64,000 nt of DNA, taken from IMG/VR virus record IMGVR_UViG_3300034068_000286, positions 1-64,000 of that record. One strand, written 5' to 3'. Position numbers and translations under genes: made by a program. This DNA is from a virus. Positions 17,586 to 25,547 of this stretch are shown in pieces (the first letter of the stretch is position 1; the number at the start of each line of letters is the position of its first letter). The notes under the pieces were generated by a model, which saw only the letters and a list, made by a program, of their open reading frames with translations, searched no databases and was not told where the DNA came from.

Positions 17586-17870
17586 TTAGTTTATTTCGTC
17601 AAAGACTTTTTTCTGTTCTTTGTACCATTCCTGCCAGGCTTCTGTGACAGCGGCACAACCGTGATACTTAGAATAGTTTTTAGAAACTGTGTCCATTAGT
17701 TCACTTAGCTTTACTTCTGGTTTATTGATAGTGCTAAGTGCTTCACACTCTTTAAGAAGCAATTCTGGAACAACAGGGAATGTTCTCTTAACAGGAACTG
17801 TTGTGCTACAACCTGTTAATAAGATTCCTAATAAAGATAGGGTAATTACTTTGGTATGTAGTCTCGCCAT
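17586..17870 (-). CDS. Rz1-like outer-membrane spanin lipoprotein
   Basis: 94 residues. Basic N-terminus, hydrophobic core and lipobox LLTGC (Cys at residue 21) give a type II signal peptide; the mature part has Pro residues and two further Cys. It overlaps the end of the preceding gene by 25 nt in another frame, the classic Rz/Rz1 arrangement. With the i-spanin it would fuse inner and outer membranes at lysis of a Gram-negative host. Longer than lambda Rz1. Confidence 0.65.
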   Translation of the reverse strand: MARLHTKVITLSLLGILLTGCSTTVPVKRTFPVVPELLLKECEALSTINKPEVKLSELMDTVSKNYSKYHGCAAVTEAWQEWYKEQKKVFDEIN

Positions 17871-18379
17871 GATTTCTTCGCTTTAGGTGCTGCCAGAGCA
17901 TTGTGATCAGTAGTGCCAATAACGCTGGTTGGGGTTAAAATTATCTCATCTACGGCTTTGTTCATAGCACTGGCATCATGTGCTCGAATAGCCACTTGCG
18001 GAATTTTACATTCAGCATCATACTTGGCAACTTCACGATCAATGTAACGAACCACATCGTCGCCTTTTTCTTTAATAACTTGTGTTTTTGTAACAACCTT
18101 TGTAACAACCTTGGTGTTTACTTTTGCAGATTTTACTTCAGCTTGTGCAACTTTAGTTTCCAATTCAGCAACACGGGCCTTCCATTCAGCATCCTTTGCA
18201 ATGCCGCCTTCATACCACACACCCAGTATTGTTAATAGCACACCAGCTACCTGAATTGGCAATGAATATTTTGCTACTACCGGAACCATTCGTAATGCCC
18301 AGCCAGCCAAGAGGGCAAGCACACCTACAATTAATATTAGGTGAAATACAAAATCAGGTAACCAGTTTAGTATCCACAT
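17846..18379 (-). CDS. Rz-like inner-membrane spanin
   Basis: 177 residues. Two hydrophobic segments at the N-terminus (residues ~5-30 and ~40-58), then a long coiled coil rich in Lys, Val and Glu (AELETKVAQAEVKSAKVNTK) predicted periplasmic. The overlap with the downstream lipoprotein gene supports the i-spanin call. It starts one base before the IF-1 gene stop. Confidence 0.65.
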   Translation of the reverse strand: MWILNWLPDFVFHLILIVGVLALLAGWALRMVPVVAKYSLPIQVAGVLLTILGVWYEGGIAKDAEWKARVAELETKVAQAEVKSAKVNTKVVTKVVTKTQVIKEKGDDVVRYIDREVAKYDAECKIPQVAIRAHDASAMNKAVDEIILTPTSVIGTTDHNALAAPKAKKSWRDYIPK

Positions 18380-18637
18380 TTATCTATGCCTGTAAACAAT
18401 CCTGCCCTTGGAGATATCGTAAGGACTCATTTCAATGTCGACCTTATCACCAGGGATAATTGTAATGCGATTCACTCGCAATTTTCCTGCCAATAGCCCT
18501 AGCACCTCTTGTCCTGTTTCCAGTTTAACCATAAACTGTGCATTAGGCAATGCTTCGGTCACATGACCTTTTAATTTAAAACCTTCTTCTTTAGCCACTA
18601 TTAATATTTTGTTAAATGTTTCATTCTTAGATACCAT
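18380..18637 (-). CDS. infA: Translation initiation factor IF-1 homologue
   Basis: 85 residues against 71-72 in bacteria; the extra ~14 are N-terminal. The OB-fold is clear: GHVTEALPNAQFMVKLETG, then GKLRVNRITIIPGDKVDIEM and SPYDISKGRIVYRHR, which align with the bacterial 'L.G.V.E.LPN..F.V.L.NG', 'GDKV.VE..PYDL.KGRI..R' blocks. Bacterial IF-1 binds the 30S A site and helps IF-2 and IF-3. It overlaps the upstream gene by 37 nt and lies beside the lysis genes. A phage copy could alter start-site choice; see bS21 at 60343. Confidence 0.92.
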   Translation of the reverse strand: MVSKNETFNKILIVAKEEGFKLKGHVTEALPNAQFMVKLETGQEVLGLLAGKLRVNRITIIPGDKVDIEMSPYDISKGRIVYRHR

Positions 18638-19080
18638 GCACGGCTAGCTTCTGGCAAGCTGTACAACTTGGCATCTTGTACAATTTTAGCATTTAAATTG
18701 CCTAATGTCAAGTCATTTCTTTGGCCATCCATGCCTACAAACTTCCATTGTTGTGACTCTGTTGCATGTTCGGTATCTTCTACAATGTCAATGATCTTTT
18801 GGCATAGTCCAGGTAGGCGTTTTAATTCAATATAGACATGGTACTTGCCATCTACATCACTAGCATCACTGACTTCAACATCTTCAATTTTGGTTCCGGA
18901 CCACTCTAGATATGCACCAAGGTCCTTGGCTGAATCAGGCGAGCTGGCTTTAAAACAAACTACTACAGTTTCTGCTTCTGATCCAATTTTTGGCTTGTAA
19001 CGATCAATTTCAATTAGTTCGTCAATAGTGCCACGCAAATCGCCTTCACGAAGGCTTTCTTTAAGCTGGTACTTCTTCAC
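18601..19080 (-). CDS. Conserved hypothetical protein, 159 aa
   Basis: Starts at the ATG at 19080, overlapping the 188-residue gene by 20 nt, and overlaps infA by 37 nt. Mixed alpha/beta with TVVVCFKASSPDSAKDLGAY and KYHVYIELKRLPGL, and a Trp/Tyr-rich C-terminus. No family recognised; the overlaps suggest one transcriptional unit with infA. Confidence 0.65.
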   Translation of the reverse strand: MKKYQLKESLREGDLRGTIDELIEIDRYKPKIGSEAETVVVCFKASSPDSAKDLGAYLEWSGTKIEDVEVSDASDVDGKYHVYIELKRLPGLCQKIIDIVEDTEHATESQQWKFVGMDGQRNDLTLGNLNAKIVQDAKLYSLPEASRAWYLRMKHLTKY

Positions 19081-19627
19081 TTGGTTGCTCCGGTGTTGGT
19101 GCGGCAGGTGCTTGATCCTGTTCGTTATTATCTTGTAAACCTTGCTCGCCGTCTAACTCGTCTTCATATGCCGCATCTACGCTGTCATAATCAACATCAT
19201 CGGTATCTTTGACATCCTCGCTTACGTCTAGCAGGGTTTTTGGTATGCGAATATTGACCAACCAAACAGGCTTTTTAACTGTACGTGGAACTCTTGCGCC
19301 TTCTTTGTTTGTTACAATATCGTCAGGATTCTCTACCTTGGCAAATGTTTCTAGCACATCTTCGCCAAATTTGACTTTACATCCATTCTTGATAAGACGC
19401 ATGGCTGCATCAGGATTGGGCATCATTTTCTTGGGATACATTACTGTTAGTTCAACCCAGTGTCTTTCAACAAATGGGCCATCTACAATCTCACCCTTAA
19501 TCCAGTTTTCATAGGCATATACGTCCATACGATCTAGAATACGATCAATTTCAGCTAAGGTATCAATAACATTAGGACTATTGTGAATAGTGTCTAAGTT
19601 TTGATATATTGAATGTTGTTTTGGCAT
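19061..19627 (-). CDS. Conserved hypothetical protein with acidic tail
   Basis: 188 residues. A folded N-terminal part (YENWIKGEIVDGPFVERHW) is followed by a Pro-containing beta region and an Asp/Glu/Gln-rich tail ending EQPSEEVPA. It begins the minus-strand unit that is divergent from phoH. A GCTAAATA octamer (19635-19642) lies 7 nt before the ATG. Similar acidic-tailed proteins occur in T4-like phages of aquatic bacteria; function unknown. Confidence 0.6.
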   Translation of the reverse strand: MPKQHSIYQNLDTIHNSPNVIDTLAEIDRILDRMDVYAYENWIKGEIVDGPFVERHWVELTVMYPKKMMPNPDAAMRLIKNGCKVKFGEDVLETFAKVENPDDIVTNKEGARVPRTVKKPVWLVNIRIPKTLLDVSEDVKDTDDVDYDSVDAAYEDELDGEQGLQDNNEQDQAPAAPTPEQPSEEVPA

Positions 19628-19634
19628 AGTTAGA

Positions 19635-19642
19635 TATTTAGC
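19635..19642 (-). promoter_or_regulatory. Late-promoter-like octamer
   Basis: GCTAAATA on the minus strand, ending 7 nt before the ATG at 19627. The same octamer occurs in both composite hairpins. Confidence 0.4.
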
Positions 19643-19707
19643 ACTTTAGCACCTTATACCTAGCCAACTTGCCGGTATGAGTTAAATACTTTTGGTTCAG
19701 CGATGAA

Positions 19708-19733
19708 TCAACCCTGACGTAGTTGGGTTGACA
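19708..19733 (+). promoter_or_regulatory. Inverted repeat overlapping a -35-like TTGACA upstream of phoH
   Basis: TCAACCC (19708-19714) and GGGTTGA (19725-19731) form a 7-bp inverted repeat; TTGACA (19728-19733) lies in its 3' arm. The -10 is weak and not clearly placed. The 169-nt divergent gap 19628-19796 also holds the SD AAAGGAG before the phoH ATG. Confidence 0.45.
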
Positions 19734-19796
19734 TTTGAAGAAATCTAATATTTTTAACATAAATCAGCCCTTTGCGTCAGTTAGTAAAGGAGCAAG

Positions 19797-20552
19797 ATGA
19801 GAAAACAGCAAAAACGTGTCCAACAGGACCGTAAAGTAGCGTTCGACGGCAACGCTGTAATTGATTTAAATCACTTTAGAGACACAGACACACGCCCTTC
19901 CAAGTATAAACGAGTGGAAATCATGCCTCGTAATTTACGACAAGAAGACTATCTAGCACATCTCGAAAACCCTAAAAAAGACATGGTATTTGCACTAGGC
20001 CCAGCGGGCACAGGCAAAACTCTCATCGCCACGTTATGGGCAATCAAGCAACTCAAATCCAGAGAAATTGAAAGAATTGTGATTACCAGACCAGCAGTCA
20101 GTGTTGATGAACAACACGGCTTCTTACCAGGTACACTAGAGCAGAAAATGGCTCCTTGGACACGCCCAATTATGGATGTGTTTCGCGAATTCTGGGACCT
20201 AAAACAAATTGAGTCCATGCTTGAGAATGAAGTTATTGAAATAGCACCGCTTGCTTACATGCGTGGTCGCACATTCAAGAACTGTGTTATTATCGGCGAT
20301 GAGTTGCAAAACTCAACTGTTAGTCAAATGAAAATGTTGCTGACACGTATTGGTGAAGGATCTAAAATGGTCATCACCGGAGACTTAAACCAACATGATC
20401 GAGGATTTGAACTAAACGGACTAGCTGATTTTATCAAGCGTCTTGCTGAAGATCCAAGCTCTAGAATGGCTTTGGTGGAGTTTGAACGTCAACACGTTGA
20501 ACGACATCCTGCTGTTGCCGAAGTCTTGCGTATCTATGGTGATGAGGATTGA
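19797..20552 (+). CDS. phoH: PhoH-family ATPase
   Basis: 251 residues, plus strand, SD AAAGGAGCAAG. Walker A is GPAGTGKTLIA, Walker B region CVIIGDELQNSTVSQMKMLL, and VITGDLNQHDRG is the conserved PhoH motif III. PhoH proteins are RecA-fold ATPases/helicase-like proteins linked to RNA metabolism and phosphate stress, and are very common in aquatic phages. Divergently transcribed from its neighbours, so separately regulated. Confidence 0.93.
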   Translation: MRKQQKRVQQDRKVAFDGNAVIDLNHFRDTDTRPSKYKRVEIMPRNLRQEDYLAHLENPKKDMVFALGPAGTGKTLIATLWAIKQLKSREIERIVITRPAVSVDEQHGFLPGTLEQKMAPWTRPIMDVFREFWDLKQIESMLENEVIEIAPLAYMRGRTFKNCVIIGDELQNSTVSQMKMLLTRIGEGSKMVITGDLNQHDRGFELNGLADFIKRLAEDPSSRMALVEFERQHVERHPAVAEVLRIYGDED

Positions 20553-21116
20553 TTAAGAATTTACAATATTGTAAATTTCTTGCCAATCATTAACTCTAGG
20601 GACTGCGCCACTATACGATAAGTTATGTGGCGCAGTCATTAATAGGGGCTTCAATCCGTACTTGAAACCCAAGTCAGCATTGCTGGGTTTATCTTCAATC
20701 CAGTAAAGTCCACTGTCTTTGTACTTCACTAACTCAACACCTTTGTCTCCGTGTAATGGAAGTATGTGCAAACTTTGGAAAACGTCTTTTCCAAATACAT
20801 TTTCTAAGTTGTTCAATCGTAAACCGTATGTGTCTGGATGCTCTCCTGCTGTGGTAATAACAACAAATCTCCAACCTTCACTTGCTAACTTTAGCACATG
20901 CTCAACAGCATCACGCCATGGTTCTAAATATTCAAAGTCACTGCTGTGATTAAAGTCACCAATAATGTCAGAACCTTGTTTATGCGGAATATCATAACGA
21001 GCATTTATACTGTACTTGTCATCATTGAGAGGATTAAACTTGTAGCCTTGCCGGCCAATCCAACGAGCAAAGCTGGCCTCCCAATCTAGTATAACGCCAT
21101 CGCAGTCTATCAACAT
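20553..21116 (-). CDS. HAD-superfamily phosphatase-like protein
   Basis: 187 residues from the ATG at 21116. The N-terminus MLIDCDGVILDWE is HAD motif I (DxDG); VVITTAGEHPDT fits motif II and IEDKPSNADLG motif III/IV. The family hydrolyses phosphates, often nucleotides. It follows the clamp-loader gene and converges on phoH, stopping right after it. Substrate unknown. Confidence 0.75.
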   Translation of the reverse strand: MLIDCDGVILDWEASFARWIGRQGYKFNPLNDDKYSINARYDIPHKQGSDIIGDFNHSSDFEYLEPWRDAVEHVLKLASEGWRFVVITTAGEHPDTYGLRLNNLENVFGKDVFQSLHILPLHGDKGVELVKYKDSGLYWIEDKPSNADLGFKYGLKPLLMTAPHNLSYSGAVPRVNDWQEIYNIVNS

Positions 21117-21120
21117 AATT

Positions 21121-22047
21121 TTATGCGCCACGTGTAAGCCTTTCAAGCTCGACAAATGTAGCACTTAGATTAATCTCTGGATCTGCTACCAAGCCGTGAT
21201 TGACAAGTCCTTTACGAATTAACAATAATGCTTGGTCTTTTGTGTCCTCATCTGAACCCCATAAGTCAAGATTACGATACATGAAACGATACATGTCTGT
21301 GTATTCTTCTAAGCTGATCTGTTTAATGATCAAGTTGCGGGCTTCCCGTAGTCGGCCTTGCCGGAACAGATCTACCATGGCAATCTTATAGTCACTTACT
21401 GAATCCTCATTTTGCGGGGCTTCTAGGTGCCCACTGGTGCTACGCATCTGTACTGTATTGATGGCCTTACGCAAATCTGGATAGCAGGCCCTTACATATA
21501 ATTGTAGAGTTTCAGCATCAAGATCAACACCTTCTGTGACCAAAATCTCAGCTAGCCTACGTGTAAAGTCTGTTTCATCCAATGTCCTAAACGTAATTGT
21601 TTGTAATCGACTATGCAATGCAGGAAGAATCTTGTTGGGGTAGTTACAAGTTAAAATAAAGCGCACACCCTCATGATACTGCTCCATCATGCCACGTAAG
21701 ATGGCCTGTGCATTGGGAGTAATGTAATCTGCCTCATCCAACAACACAATCTTAAACGGACCATTTGCCATTGTGCTACAGAAATTTGTAATCTTAGTTC
21801 TTAGTACATCTACACCGTTATCCCTACTAGCGTTAATATGTAAACACTCAGCAGGATCAATACCTAGTTGGTTAACTAGAATTTTAGCAAGTGTAGTCTT
21901 ACCTGCGCCTGCGTTACCTGCTAGCAACAATTGAGGAATGTATCCTTCTTTGATCCAAGTTTCAACCATTTGTTTTTGATTGCGATCAATCCAGACATAG
22001 TCATCTGTTGTTTTTGGTCTATACTTTTCTACCCATAGTTCTTTCAT
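21121..22047 (-). CDS. 44: Sliding-clamp loader large subunit, gp44/RFC-small type
   Basis: 308 residues. AAA+ ATPase with Walker A LAGNAGAGKTTLAKIL, Walker B IVLLDEADYI (DEAD-type), and an SRC-like sensor region PALHSRLQTITFR. N-terminal ELWVEKYRPKTTDDYVW is the classic RFC/gp44 opening. It loads the DNA-polymerase clamp at primer-template junctions. In T4 the small subunit gp62 follows gp44; here the downstream gene is a HAD protein, and gp62 was not recognised in the window. Confidence 0.93.
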   Translation of the reverse strand: MKELWVEKYRPKTTDDYVWIDRNQKQMVETWIKEGYIPQLLLAGNAGAGKTTLAKILVNQLGIDPAECLHINASRDNGVDVLRTKITNFCSTMANGPFKIVLLDEADYITPNAQAILRGMMEQYHEGVRFILTCNYPNKILPALHSRLQTITFRTLDETDFTRRLAEILVTEGVDLDAETLQLYVRACYPDLRKAINTVQMRSTSGHLEAPQNEDSVSDYKIAMVDLFRQGRLREARNLIIKQISLEEYTDMYRFMYRNLDLWGSDEDTKDQALLLIRKGLVNHGLVADPEINLSATFVELERLTRGA

Positions 22048-22059
22048 TTGCTTATCCTA

Positions 22060-22251
22060 TTACCAATTGGAAACATCAGTTATATCAATCTTAGTGTCTG
22101 CTGGTTCAAACAAATCAAATCTAACAGTTATAGTTGGACCAATGCCACTTAAACTTTCTGATTCAATTGTGAAGTTTTGTGTTTCTACAAACCTCTCAAC
22201 AATTTCTCTCAACTGATGAAGTTGTTTTCTAGTTAGTGTTATGCTATTCAT
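22060..22251 (-). CDS. Small hypothetical protein, 63 aa
   Basis: MNSITLTRKQLHQLREIVER... A helix followed by a beta-hairpin. Overlaps the next gene's stop by one base and lies 12 nt upstream of the clamp-loader gene. No family recognised. Confidence 0.65.
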   Translation of the reverse strand: MNSITLTRKQLHQLREIVERFVETQNFTIESESLSGIGPTITVRFDLFEPADTKIDITDVSNW

Positions 22252-22472
22252 TATAGTTTTCCTTCTAGTTTTTCTAGGAACACATCTTCTTCGTGCTCAC
22301 GCAACCATTCGTCTTCATCAACAAATGTTGAACACCTATCAAGTTGCCGTTTAACGGCCCAGTAAATTTTGTAGAGTTCTTGTTTGGCTGGCCAGTTCTG
22401 CCAACCTGTCAAGTGCATATCAGTAGCTGTATTTCCCAGCTTCTGAATTCCCCAAATGATATCGTTTGTCAT
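22251..22472 (-). CDS. Small hypothetical protein, 73 aa
   Basis: Helical, Trp- and Glu-rich (TGWQNWPAKQELYKIYWAVK; DEWLREHEEDVFLEKLEGKL). It overlaps the Cys-rich gene by 4 nt and the 63-residue gene by one, so the chain 22636-21121 is probably one transcript from the promoter at 22643. Confidence 0.65.
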   Translation of the reverse strand: MTNDIIWGIQKLGNTATDMHLTGWQNWPAKQELYKIYWAVKRQLDRCSTFVDEDEWLREHEEDVFLEKLEGKL

Positions 22473-22636
22473 TTTACAAATAACTTTCTAATGTTATTAA
22501 ACAAATTAAGAAACCTAGCCTTGTACGGATCAGACATAATCTGTTCTGCTAGGCTAGGGTGGTGTGGGCAACGGCCCTGTCTGTAATCACACTGTGGTGA
22601 ATATGTCTTGCGGCATGTTGTGCAGTTAGTATTCAT
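22469..22636 (-). CDS. Cys/His-rich small zinc-binding protein, predicted leaderless
   Basis: 55 residues from the ATG at 22636. CTTCRKTYSPQCDYRQGRC then PHHPS gives four Cys and two His in zinc-finger-like spacing, a motif I recall from small proteins of T4-like aquatic phages. There is no SD; the -10 box TACAAT ends only 6 nt before the ATG, so the mRNA is predicted to start at the start codon. An upstream in-frame start would lie inside the GroES-like gene and is rejected. Confidence 0.7.
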   Translation of the reverse strand: MNTNCTTCRKTYSPQCDYRQGRCPHHPSLAEQIMSDPYKARFLNLFNNIRKLFVK

Positions 22637-22642
22637 GTTACT

Positions 22643-22671
22643 ATTGTAGCATACATGAATACTAAAGTCAA
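22643..22671 (-). promoter_or_regulatory. Sigma70 promoter giving a leaderless transcript
   Basis: TTGACT (22666-22671), 17-bp spacer, TACAAT (22643-22648) on the minus strand; 6 nt separate the -10 from the ATG at 22636. It sits in the 37-nt gap after the GroES-like gene. Confidence 0.75.
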
Positions 22672-22673
22672 TG

Positions 22674-23048
22674 TTATCTTGCGCCGAAATCTTCCGCTTT
22701 GGCACCATCTGGCTTGGTATTAATACCAACGCCTACAAAGTCGTCATCTGGTAATTCATCTGTAACAATCAGACATTCTTTATTGTCCAAGTGAACCAAC
22801 TTTATTTTTTCACCGTCGTGTTCACATTCAAACTGACGGCTCCAACGACCGTGTGCTACCAGTACATACTGTCCAGGCTGTACCCAATCGATACCTTCAC
22901 CAACTAAGCGTACCTTGGCCCAGCGAGGACGAATGCCACGGTCCTTGCCGTTTTCGCCTTGGATGATAATACCACTGGCAGTGACTCGTTGTTCGAGTCC
23001 CATAAGTTCTGCTAGTACACGTTCTTTTAAAGGTTTAATTATAGGCAT
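22674..23048 (-). CDS. GroES/gp31-like co-chaperonin
   Basis: 124 residues. The start IIKPLKERVLAELMGLEQRV, then ASGIIIQGENG (mobile-loop position), VRLVGEGIDWVQPGQYVLV and the closing ECLIVTDE fit the GroES fold. A ~25-residue C-terminal extension is extra. T4 gp31 replaces host GroES so that GroEL can fold the large capsid protein; this is the likely role here. Its start overlaps the neighbouring gene's stop by one base. Confidence 0.8.
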   Translation of the reverse strand: MPIIKPLKERVLAELMGLEQRVTASGIIIQGENGKDRGIRPRWAKVRLVGEGIDWVQPGQYVLVAHGRWSRQFECEHDGEKIKLVHLDNKECLIVTDELPDDDFVGVGINTKPDGAKAEDFGAR

Positions 23049-23455
23049 TAGATATCTTCTTTAGGAATAATTTCAAGGCTACCATCCGAGTATTCAACTT
23101 CTACGGCTGGTCCATTTTCGGTTTCAACGTCACGGGAAGCAACAATAGACAAGTCTTCGTTGAATGATTCCTGTGGAGTAACAACAGGTTCTTTGGCAGG
23201 TGCTGGTGCAGGTGGAGCAGAAATTTTATCATCTGCTTTTAAGCTAACATGTTTGGATTCGCCGTTTTTAAGATCGGCAGCCATTCTTGAAATAGTTTGA
23301 GTTGGAATTTTTACATTACCTTTGGCATCAATAATGTCGCCACGGGCGTTCATTGATACATTGCCCACTACTTTGGTGTCACCATTTTTCTCTGCGAATG
23401 CACTCATGTTGAACTCACGTCCACGATGGGTCTTGTATCTTGAATTGGCACTCAT
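23048..23455 (-). CDS. Conserved hypothetical phage protein
   Basis: 135 residues: a beta-rich N-terminal half (TKVVGNVSMNARGDIIDAKG), an Ala/Pro linker near residue 80 and an acidic C-terminal strand region (VEVEYSDGSLEIIPKEDI). Between the DnaE-like fragment and the GroES-like gene, overlapping both slightly. Function unknown. Confidence 0.65.
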   Translation of the reverse strand: MSANSRYKTHRGREFNMSAFAEKNGDTKVVGNVSMNARGDIIDAKGNVKIPTQTISRMAADLKNGESKHVSLKADDKISAPPAPAPAKEPVVTPQESFNEDLSIVASRDVETENGPAVEVEYSDGSLEIIPKEDI

Positions 23456-23928
23456 CTAATAAACTCCTTAATATCTAAATTATACTTAATCGAATCGACC
23501 TGGTGTAGTCCTGCCAAGAACAACAAATATGAGCTAACTGAGCTTCCTCGGCCGACTCCCCATAATATGTTGTTGTCTTGCATTACCTTGACTAGGTAAA
23601 TCATAAATCTCAGCATGGGTTCTAACCCATGCTCTTCGAATAGTGCCAGTTCTTCAACTACTCGAACGGCTTGCTCATTGGTGCTTATCTTATTAGCAAA
23701 GTAAATGTCTAAGTCTAACTCCAAGTATTCTGTTGGCAAGTTCCATTGCTTGATTGCTTCTTCTGCGGACTCTGGCAAATTGGCAATTTTAAAAACTGTG
23801 TCTTGACCAAGTTCCTTACAACCTTCATTGTATACATCTAATAATTCTGCAGGTGCAGTTAACATACCTGCTTTGCCCTGGTAAAGAAGTTCAACCAGGT
23901 CAGTCTCTGCTATGGTAGTCATTGGCAT
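23452..23928 (-). CDS. DnaE-like polymerase fragment (C-family Pol III alpha)
   Basis: 158 residues from the ATG at 23928. The C-terminal third, NNILWGVGRGSSVSSYLLFL and HQVDSIKYNLDIKEF, matches the Pol III alpha palm segment 'GPGRGSAAGSLVAYxLxIT..DP..YDLLFERF'. The protein ends exactly there, so the catalytic aspartates that follow in real polymerases are missing. It cannot be a polymerase by itself; it may be a remnant or a repurposed binding domain. Same-strand neighbours abut it closely. Confidence 0.7.
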   Translation of the reverse strand: MPMTTIAETDLVELLYQGKAGMLTAPAELLDVYNEGCKELGQDTVFKIANLPESAEEAIKQWNLPTEYLELDLDIYFANKISTNEQAVRVVEELALFEEHGLEPMLRFMIYLVKVMQDNNILWGVGRGSSVSSYLLFLAGLHQVDSIKYNLDIKEFIR

Positions 23929-23929
23929 A

Positions 23930-24154
23930 TTAGACGATGCTGTCTTTAAATGGGTCACTGTCTTTACTTGCTTCAAAACTTTGTTTGTATCCTATTTCCC
24001 ACATGGCATGCCTAATTGCATCCATGTGTCCTAGCATTTGATTCATAACTTCTTGGCTTGCACCACCACCATAGGCGGCATTGTAACGTTTGGTAATCAT
24101 TCGTTGTTGTTCCATTAGCTCATCAAATGTCATAGTATAATATCTAGAATACAT
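23930..24154 (-). CDS. Small helical hypothetical protein, 74 aa
   Basis: MYSRYYTMTFDELMEQQRMI..., Met-rich and helical. A start at Met8 (24133) is also possible. Ends 1 nt before the start of the DnaE-like fragment. No family recognised. Confidence 0.6.
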   Translation of the reverse strand: MYSRYYTMTFDELMEQQRMITKRYNAAYGGGASQEVMNQMLGHMDAIRHAMWEIGYKQSFEASKDSDPFKDSIV

Positions 24155-24170
24155 GATTTTCCCTTAAAAG

Positions 24171-24500
24171 TCAATTGGGGCTAAAACTACTGCCACATCC
24201 ACATGTTGTTTCGGCGTGTGGATTTTCAATAATAAATCTGCTGCCTGATATGTCCTCTTTGAAGTCAATTACTGCTCCGCTGAGATATTGCATACTTAAT
24301 GCGTCTATCAACAAGGTCTTTGCATCAACCAATGGAATTTCAAAATCATCTTCATTTTTAGCCTCATCAAGAGTGAAACCATATGACATACCTGAGCAAC
24401 CACCACCTTGTACAAATGTGCGTACATGCAGGTTGGGATTGCTTTCTTCTGCAAGTAACTCTAGCACTCTTGCTTTTGCGCTTTCTGTAATGGTTAACAT
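24171..24500 (-). CDS. A-type Fe-S cluster carrier (IscA/ErpA/HesB family)
   Basis: 109 residues. [18 protein letters not shown] opens the family fold; the three cluster-binding cysteines are visible in [12 protein letters not shown] and TTCGCGSSF. These proteins hold and transfer Fe-S clusters to apoproteins. In this phage possible clients include the radical SAM enzyme (45522) and host proteins. Full length for the family. Confidence 0.92.
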   Translation of the reverse strand: MLTITESAKARVLELLAEESNPNLHVRTFVQGGGCSGMSYGFTLDEAKNEDDFEIPLVDAKTLLIDALSMQYLSGAVIDFKEDISGSRFIIENPHAETTCGCGSSFSPN

Positions 24501-24503
24501 AAT

Positions 24504-24704
24504 TTAGGACCTTATAATAATTTCTATTAGTTCTTCTTTTTTCTTCCTGGAATTAATAGTAATCCCATGGGCATAAGCATAAGCTAGTACCTCTTTCTTA
24601 GTTAGCTGATTTAGTGATTCAGCGTCATGCCTTAGCTCAACAACCAGTGGCTTTTCCTGATCTTTTTTGATCTGTGTACCTAACCAAGACTTAATCTTTT
24701 CCAC
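24504..24704 (-). CDS. Small SAP/Rho-N-like protein
   Basis: 66 residues from a GTG at 24704 with AAGG 5 nt upstream; longer readings overlap the next gene heavily. The segment LNQLTKKEVLAYAYAHGITI with the following KKKEELIEII fits the helix-extended-helix SAP / Rho N-terminal motif, which binds nucleic acid. Start overlaps the 91-residue gene by 14 nt. Confidence 0.6.
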   Translation of the reverse strand: MEKIKSWLGTQIKKDQEKPLVVELRHDAESLNQLTKKEVLAYAYAHGITINSRKKKEELIEIIIRS

Positions 24705-24966
24705 TAACACCTTCTCCAAAAAATAACTTAGCAAATACAGCGTCTTCTTTGTTTTCAAACAACAACCAACTTTGGCTCTCGTCAAAACCCCAACCTGTCC
24801 ATTCTTTTGTTAAGCCCAATGCTTGCTCTAGCACCAGTTGCGGAATGCCCTGTATGCTCTCCATGCCAGTTTGATTTACTACTGACACAGCCCAAGCCTT
24901 TTCAGGCTTGTACCCTTCAAGGAAGCTATACGTTTGATAAAAATCTCTAACAGTAATAGATTTCAT
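24691..24966 (-). CDS. Small hypothetical protein, 91 aa
   Basis: Alpha/beta, with EWTGWGFDESQSWLLFENKE. Its start overlaps the queD stop by one base, so it is probably co-expressed with queD from the promoter at 25487. Not recognised. Confidence 0.65.
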   Translation of the reverse strand: MKSITVRDFYQTYSFLEGYKPEKAWAVSVVNQTGMESIQGIPQLVLEQALGLTKEWTGWGFDESQSWLLFENKEDAVFAKLFFGEGVSGKD

Positions 24967-25469
24967 TAAGCAAACAAGTCTTCATTCCATTCACGATGAC
25001 CTTCTGTAAAGGCCATGTTGCTTTGTGTCTCACGTACTTCTACACGATAGCACCATAAGCGAGCCGCTTCACCTGGTCCCCACATCTCTGGAATGTAAAC
25101 TCCGTTAACATACTTATAAAGCATGTCACTAAGACCTTCACATCCTAACTTGGGTAGTACAACTACCTTGGCCATGTTCCGCTCTTGTAACAGTTTGTAT
25201 GTGGCCATCTCTGGATCATCTGCCGCTACAATAAGTGTATGATCAAACTGGTCTTCTAGGATTTTCTTTAGTTCTTTTAAGCCGCCATAGTCTGCCGCCC
25301 AATTGCGGACATCTAAGTCGTTGGTGCCAAAGTAGAACTTCATACTAAATGAATATCCATGAATTAAATTACAATGGCTATCGGCCCTCCACTGTCTGTA
25401 CGCACATGGAAAGGCGTCGTGATACTCTTTAGTACTTGTGTACTTGTATGTTACTGGTTGGAATGACAT
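24966..25469 (-). CDS. queD: QueD-like 6-carboxytetrahydropterin synthase
   Basis: 167 residues. YHDAFPCAYRQWRADSHCNL then IHGYSFSMKFYF follow the pattern of the 6-pyruvoyl-tetrahydropterin synthase fold (zinc-ligand His, 'H.C..HGH.Y'), and FDHTLIV is the second conserved block; the catalytic Cys/His network is partly altered. The enzyme makes CPH4, the second step to preQ0. QueC is at 54894; QueE, FolE and a DNA or tRNA transglycosylase were not seen here. Confidence 0.8.
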   Translation of the reverse strand: MSFQPVTYKYTSTKEYHDAFPCAYRQWRADSHCNLIHGYSFSMKFYFGTNDLDVRNWAADYGGLKELKKILEDQFDHTLIVAADDPEMATYKLLQERNMAKVVVLPKLGCEGLSDMLYKYVNGVYIPEMWGPGEAARLWCYRVEVRETQSNMAFTEGHREWNEDLFA

Positions 25470-25486
25470 GCTTTTCTCCTATGTTA

Positions 25487-25516
25487 ATTATAGCATAGGC
25501 TTGCAGAATTTGTAAA
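25487..25516 (-). promoter_or_regulatory. Extended -10 sigma70 promoter for queD
   Basis: TTTACA (25511-25516), 18-bp spacer, TGC-TATAAT (-10 at 25487-25492) on the minus strand, followed by a leader with AGGAG. Confidence 0.75.
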
Positions 25517-25547
25517 GCGGGATGAATGCCGGAAAGGCCGCTGTTGA

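Noticed and set aside
22060-22472. Clamp-loader small subunit gp62 next to gp44
   Set aside because: The two short genes here (63 and 73 aa) are on the wrong side and lack gp62 features; gp62 was not found in the window.
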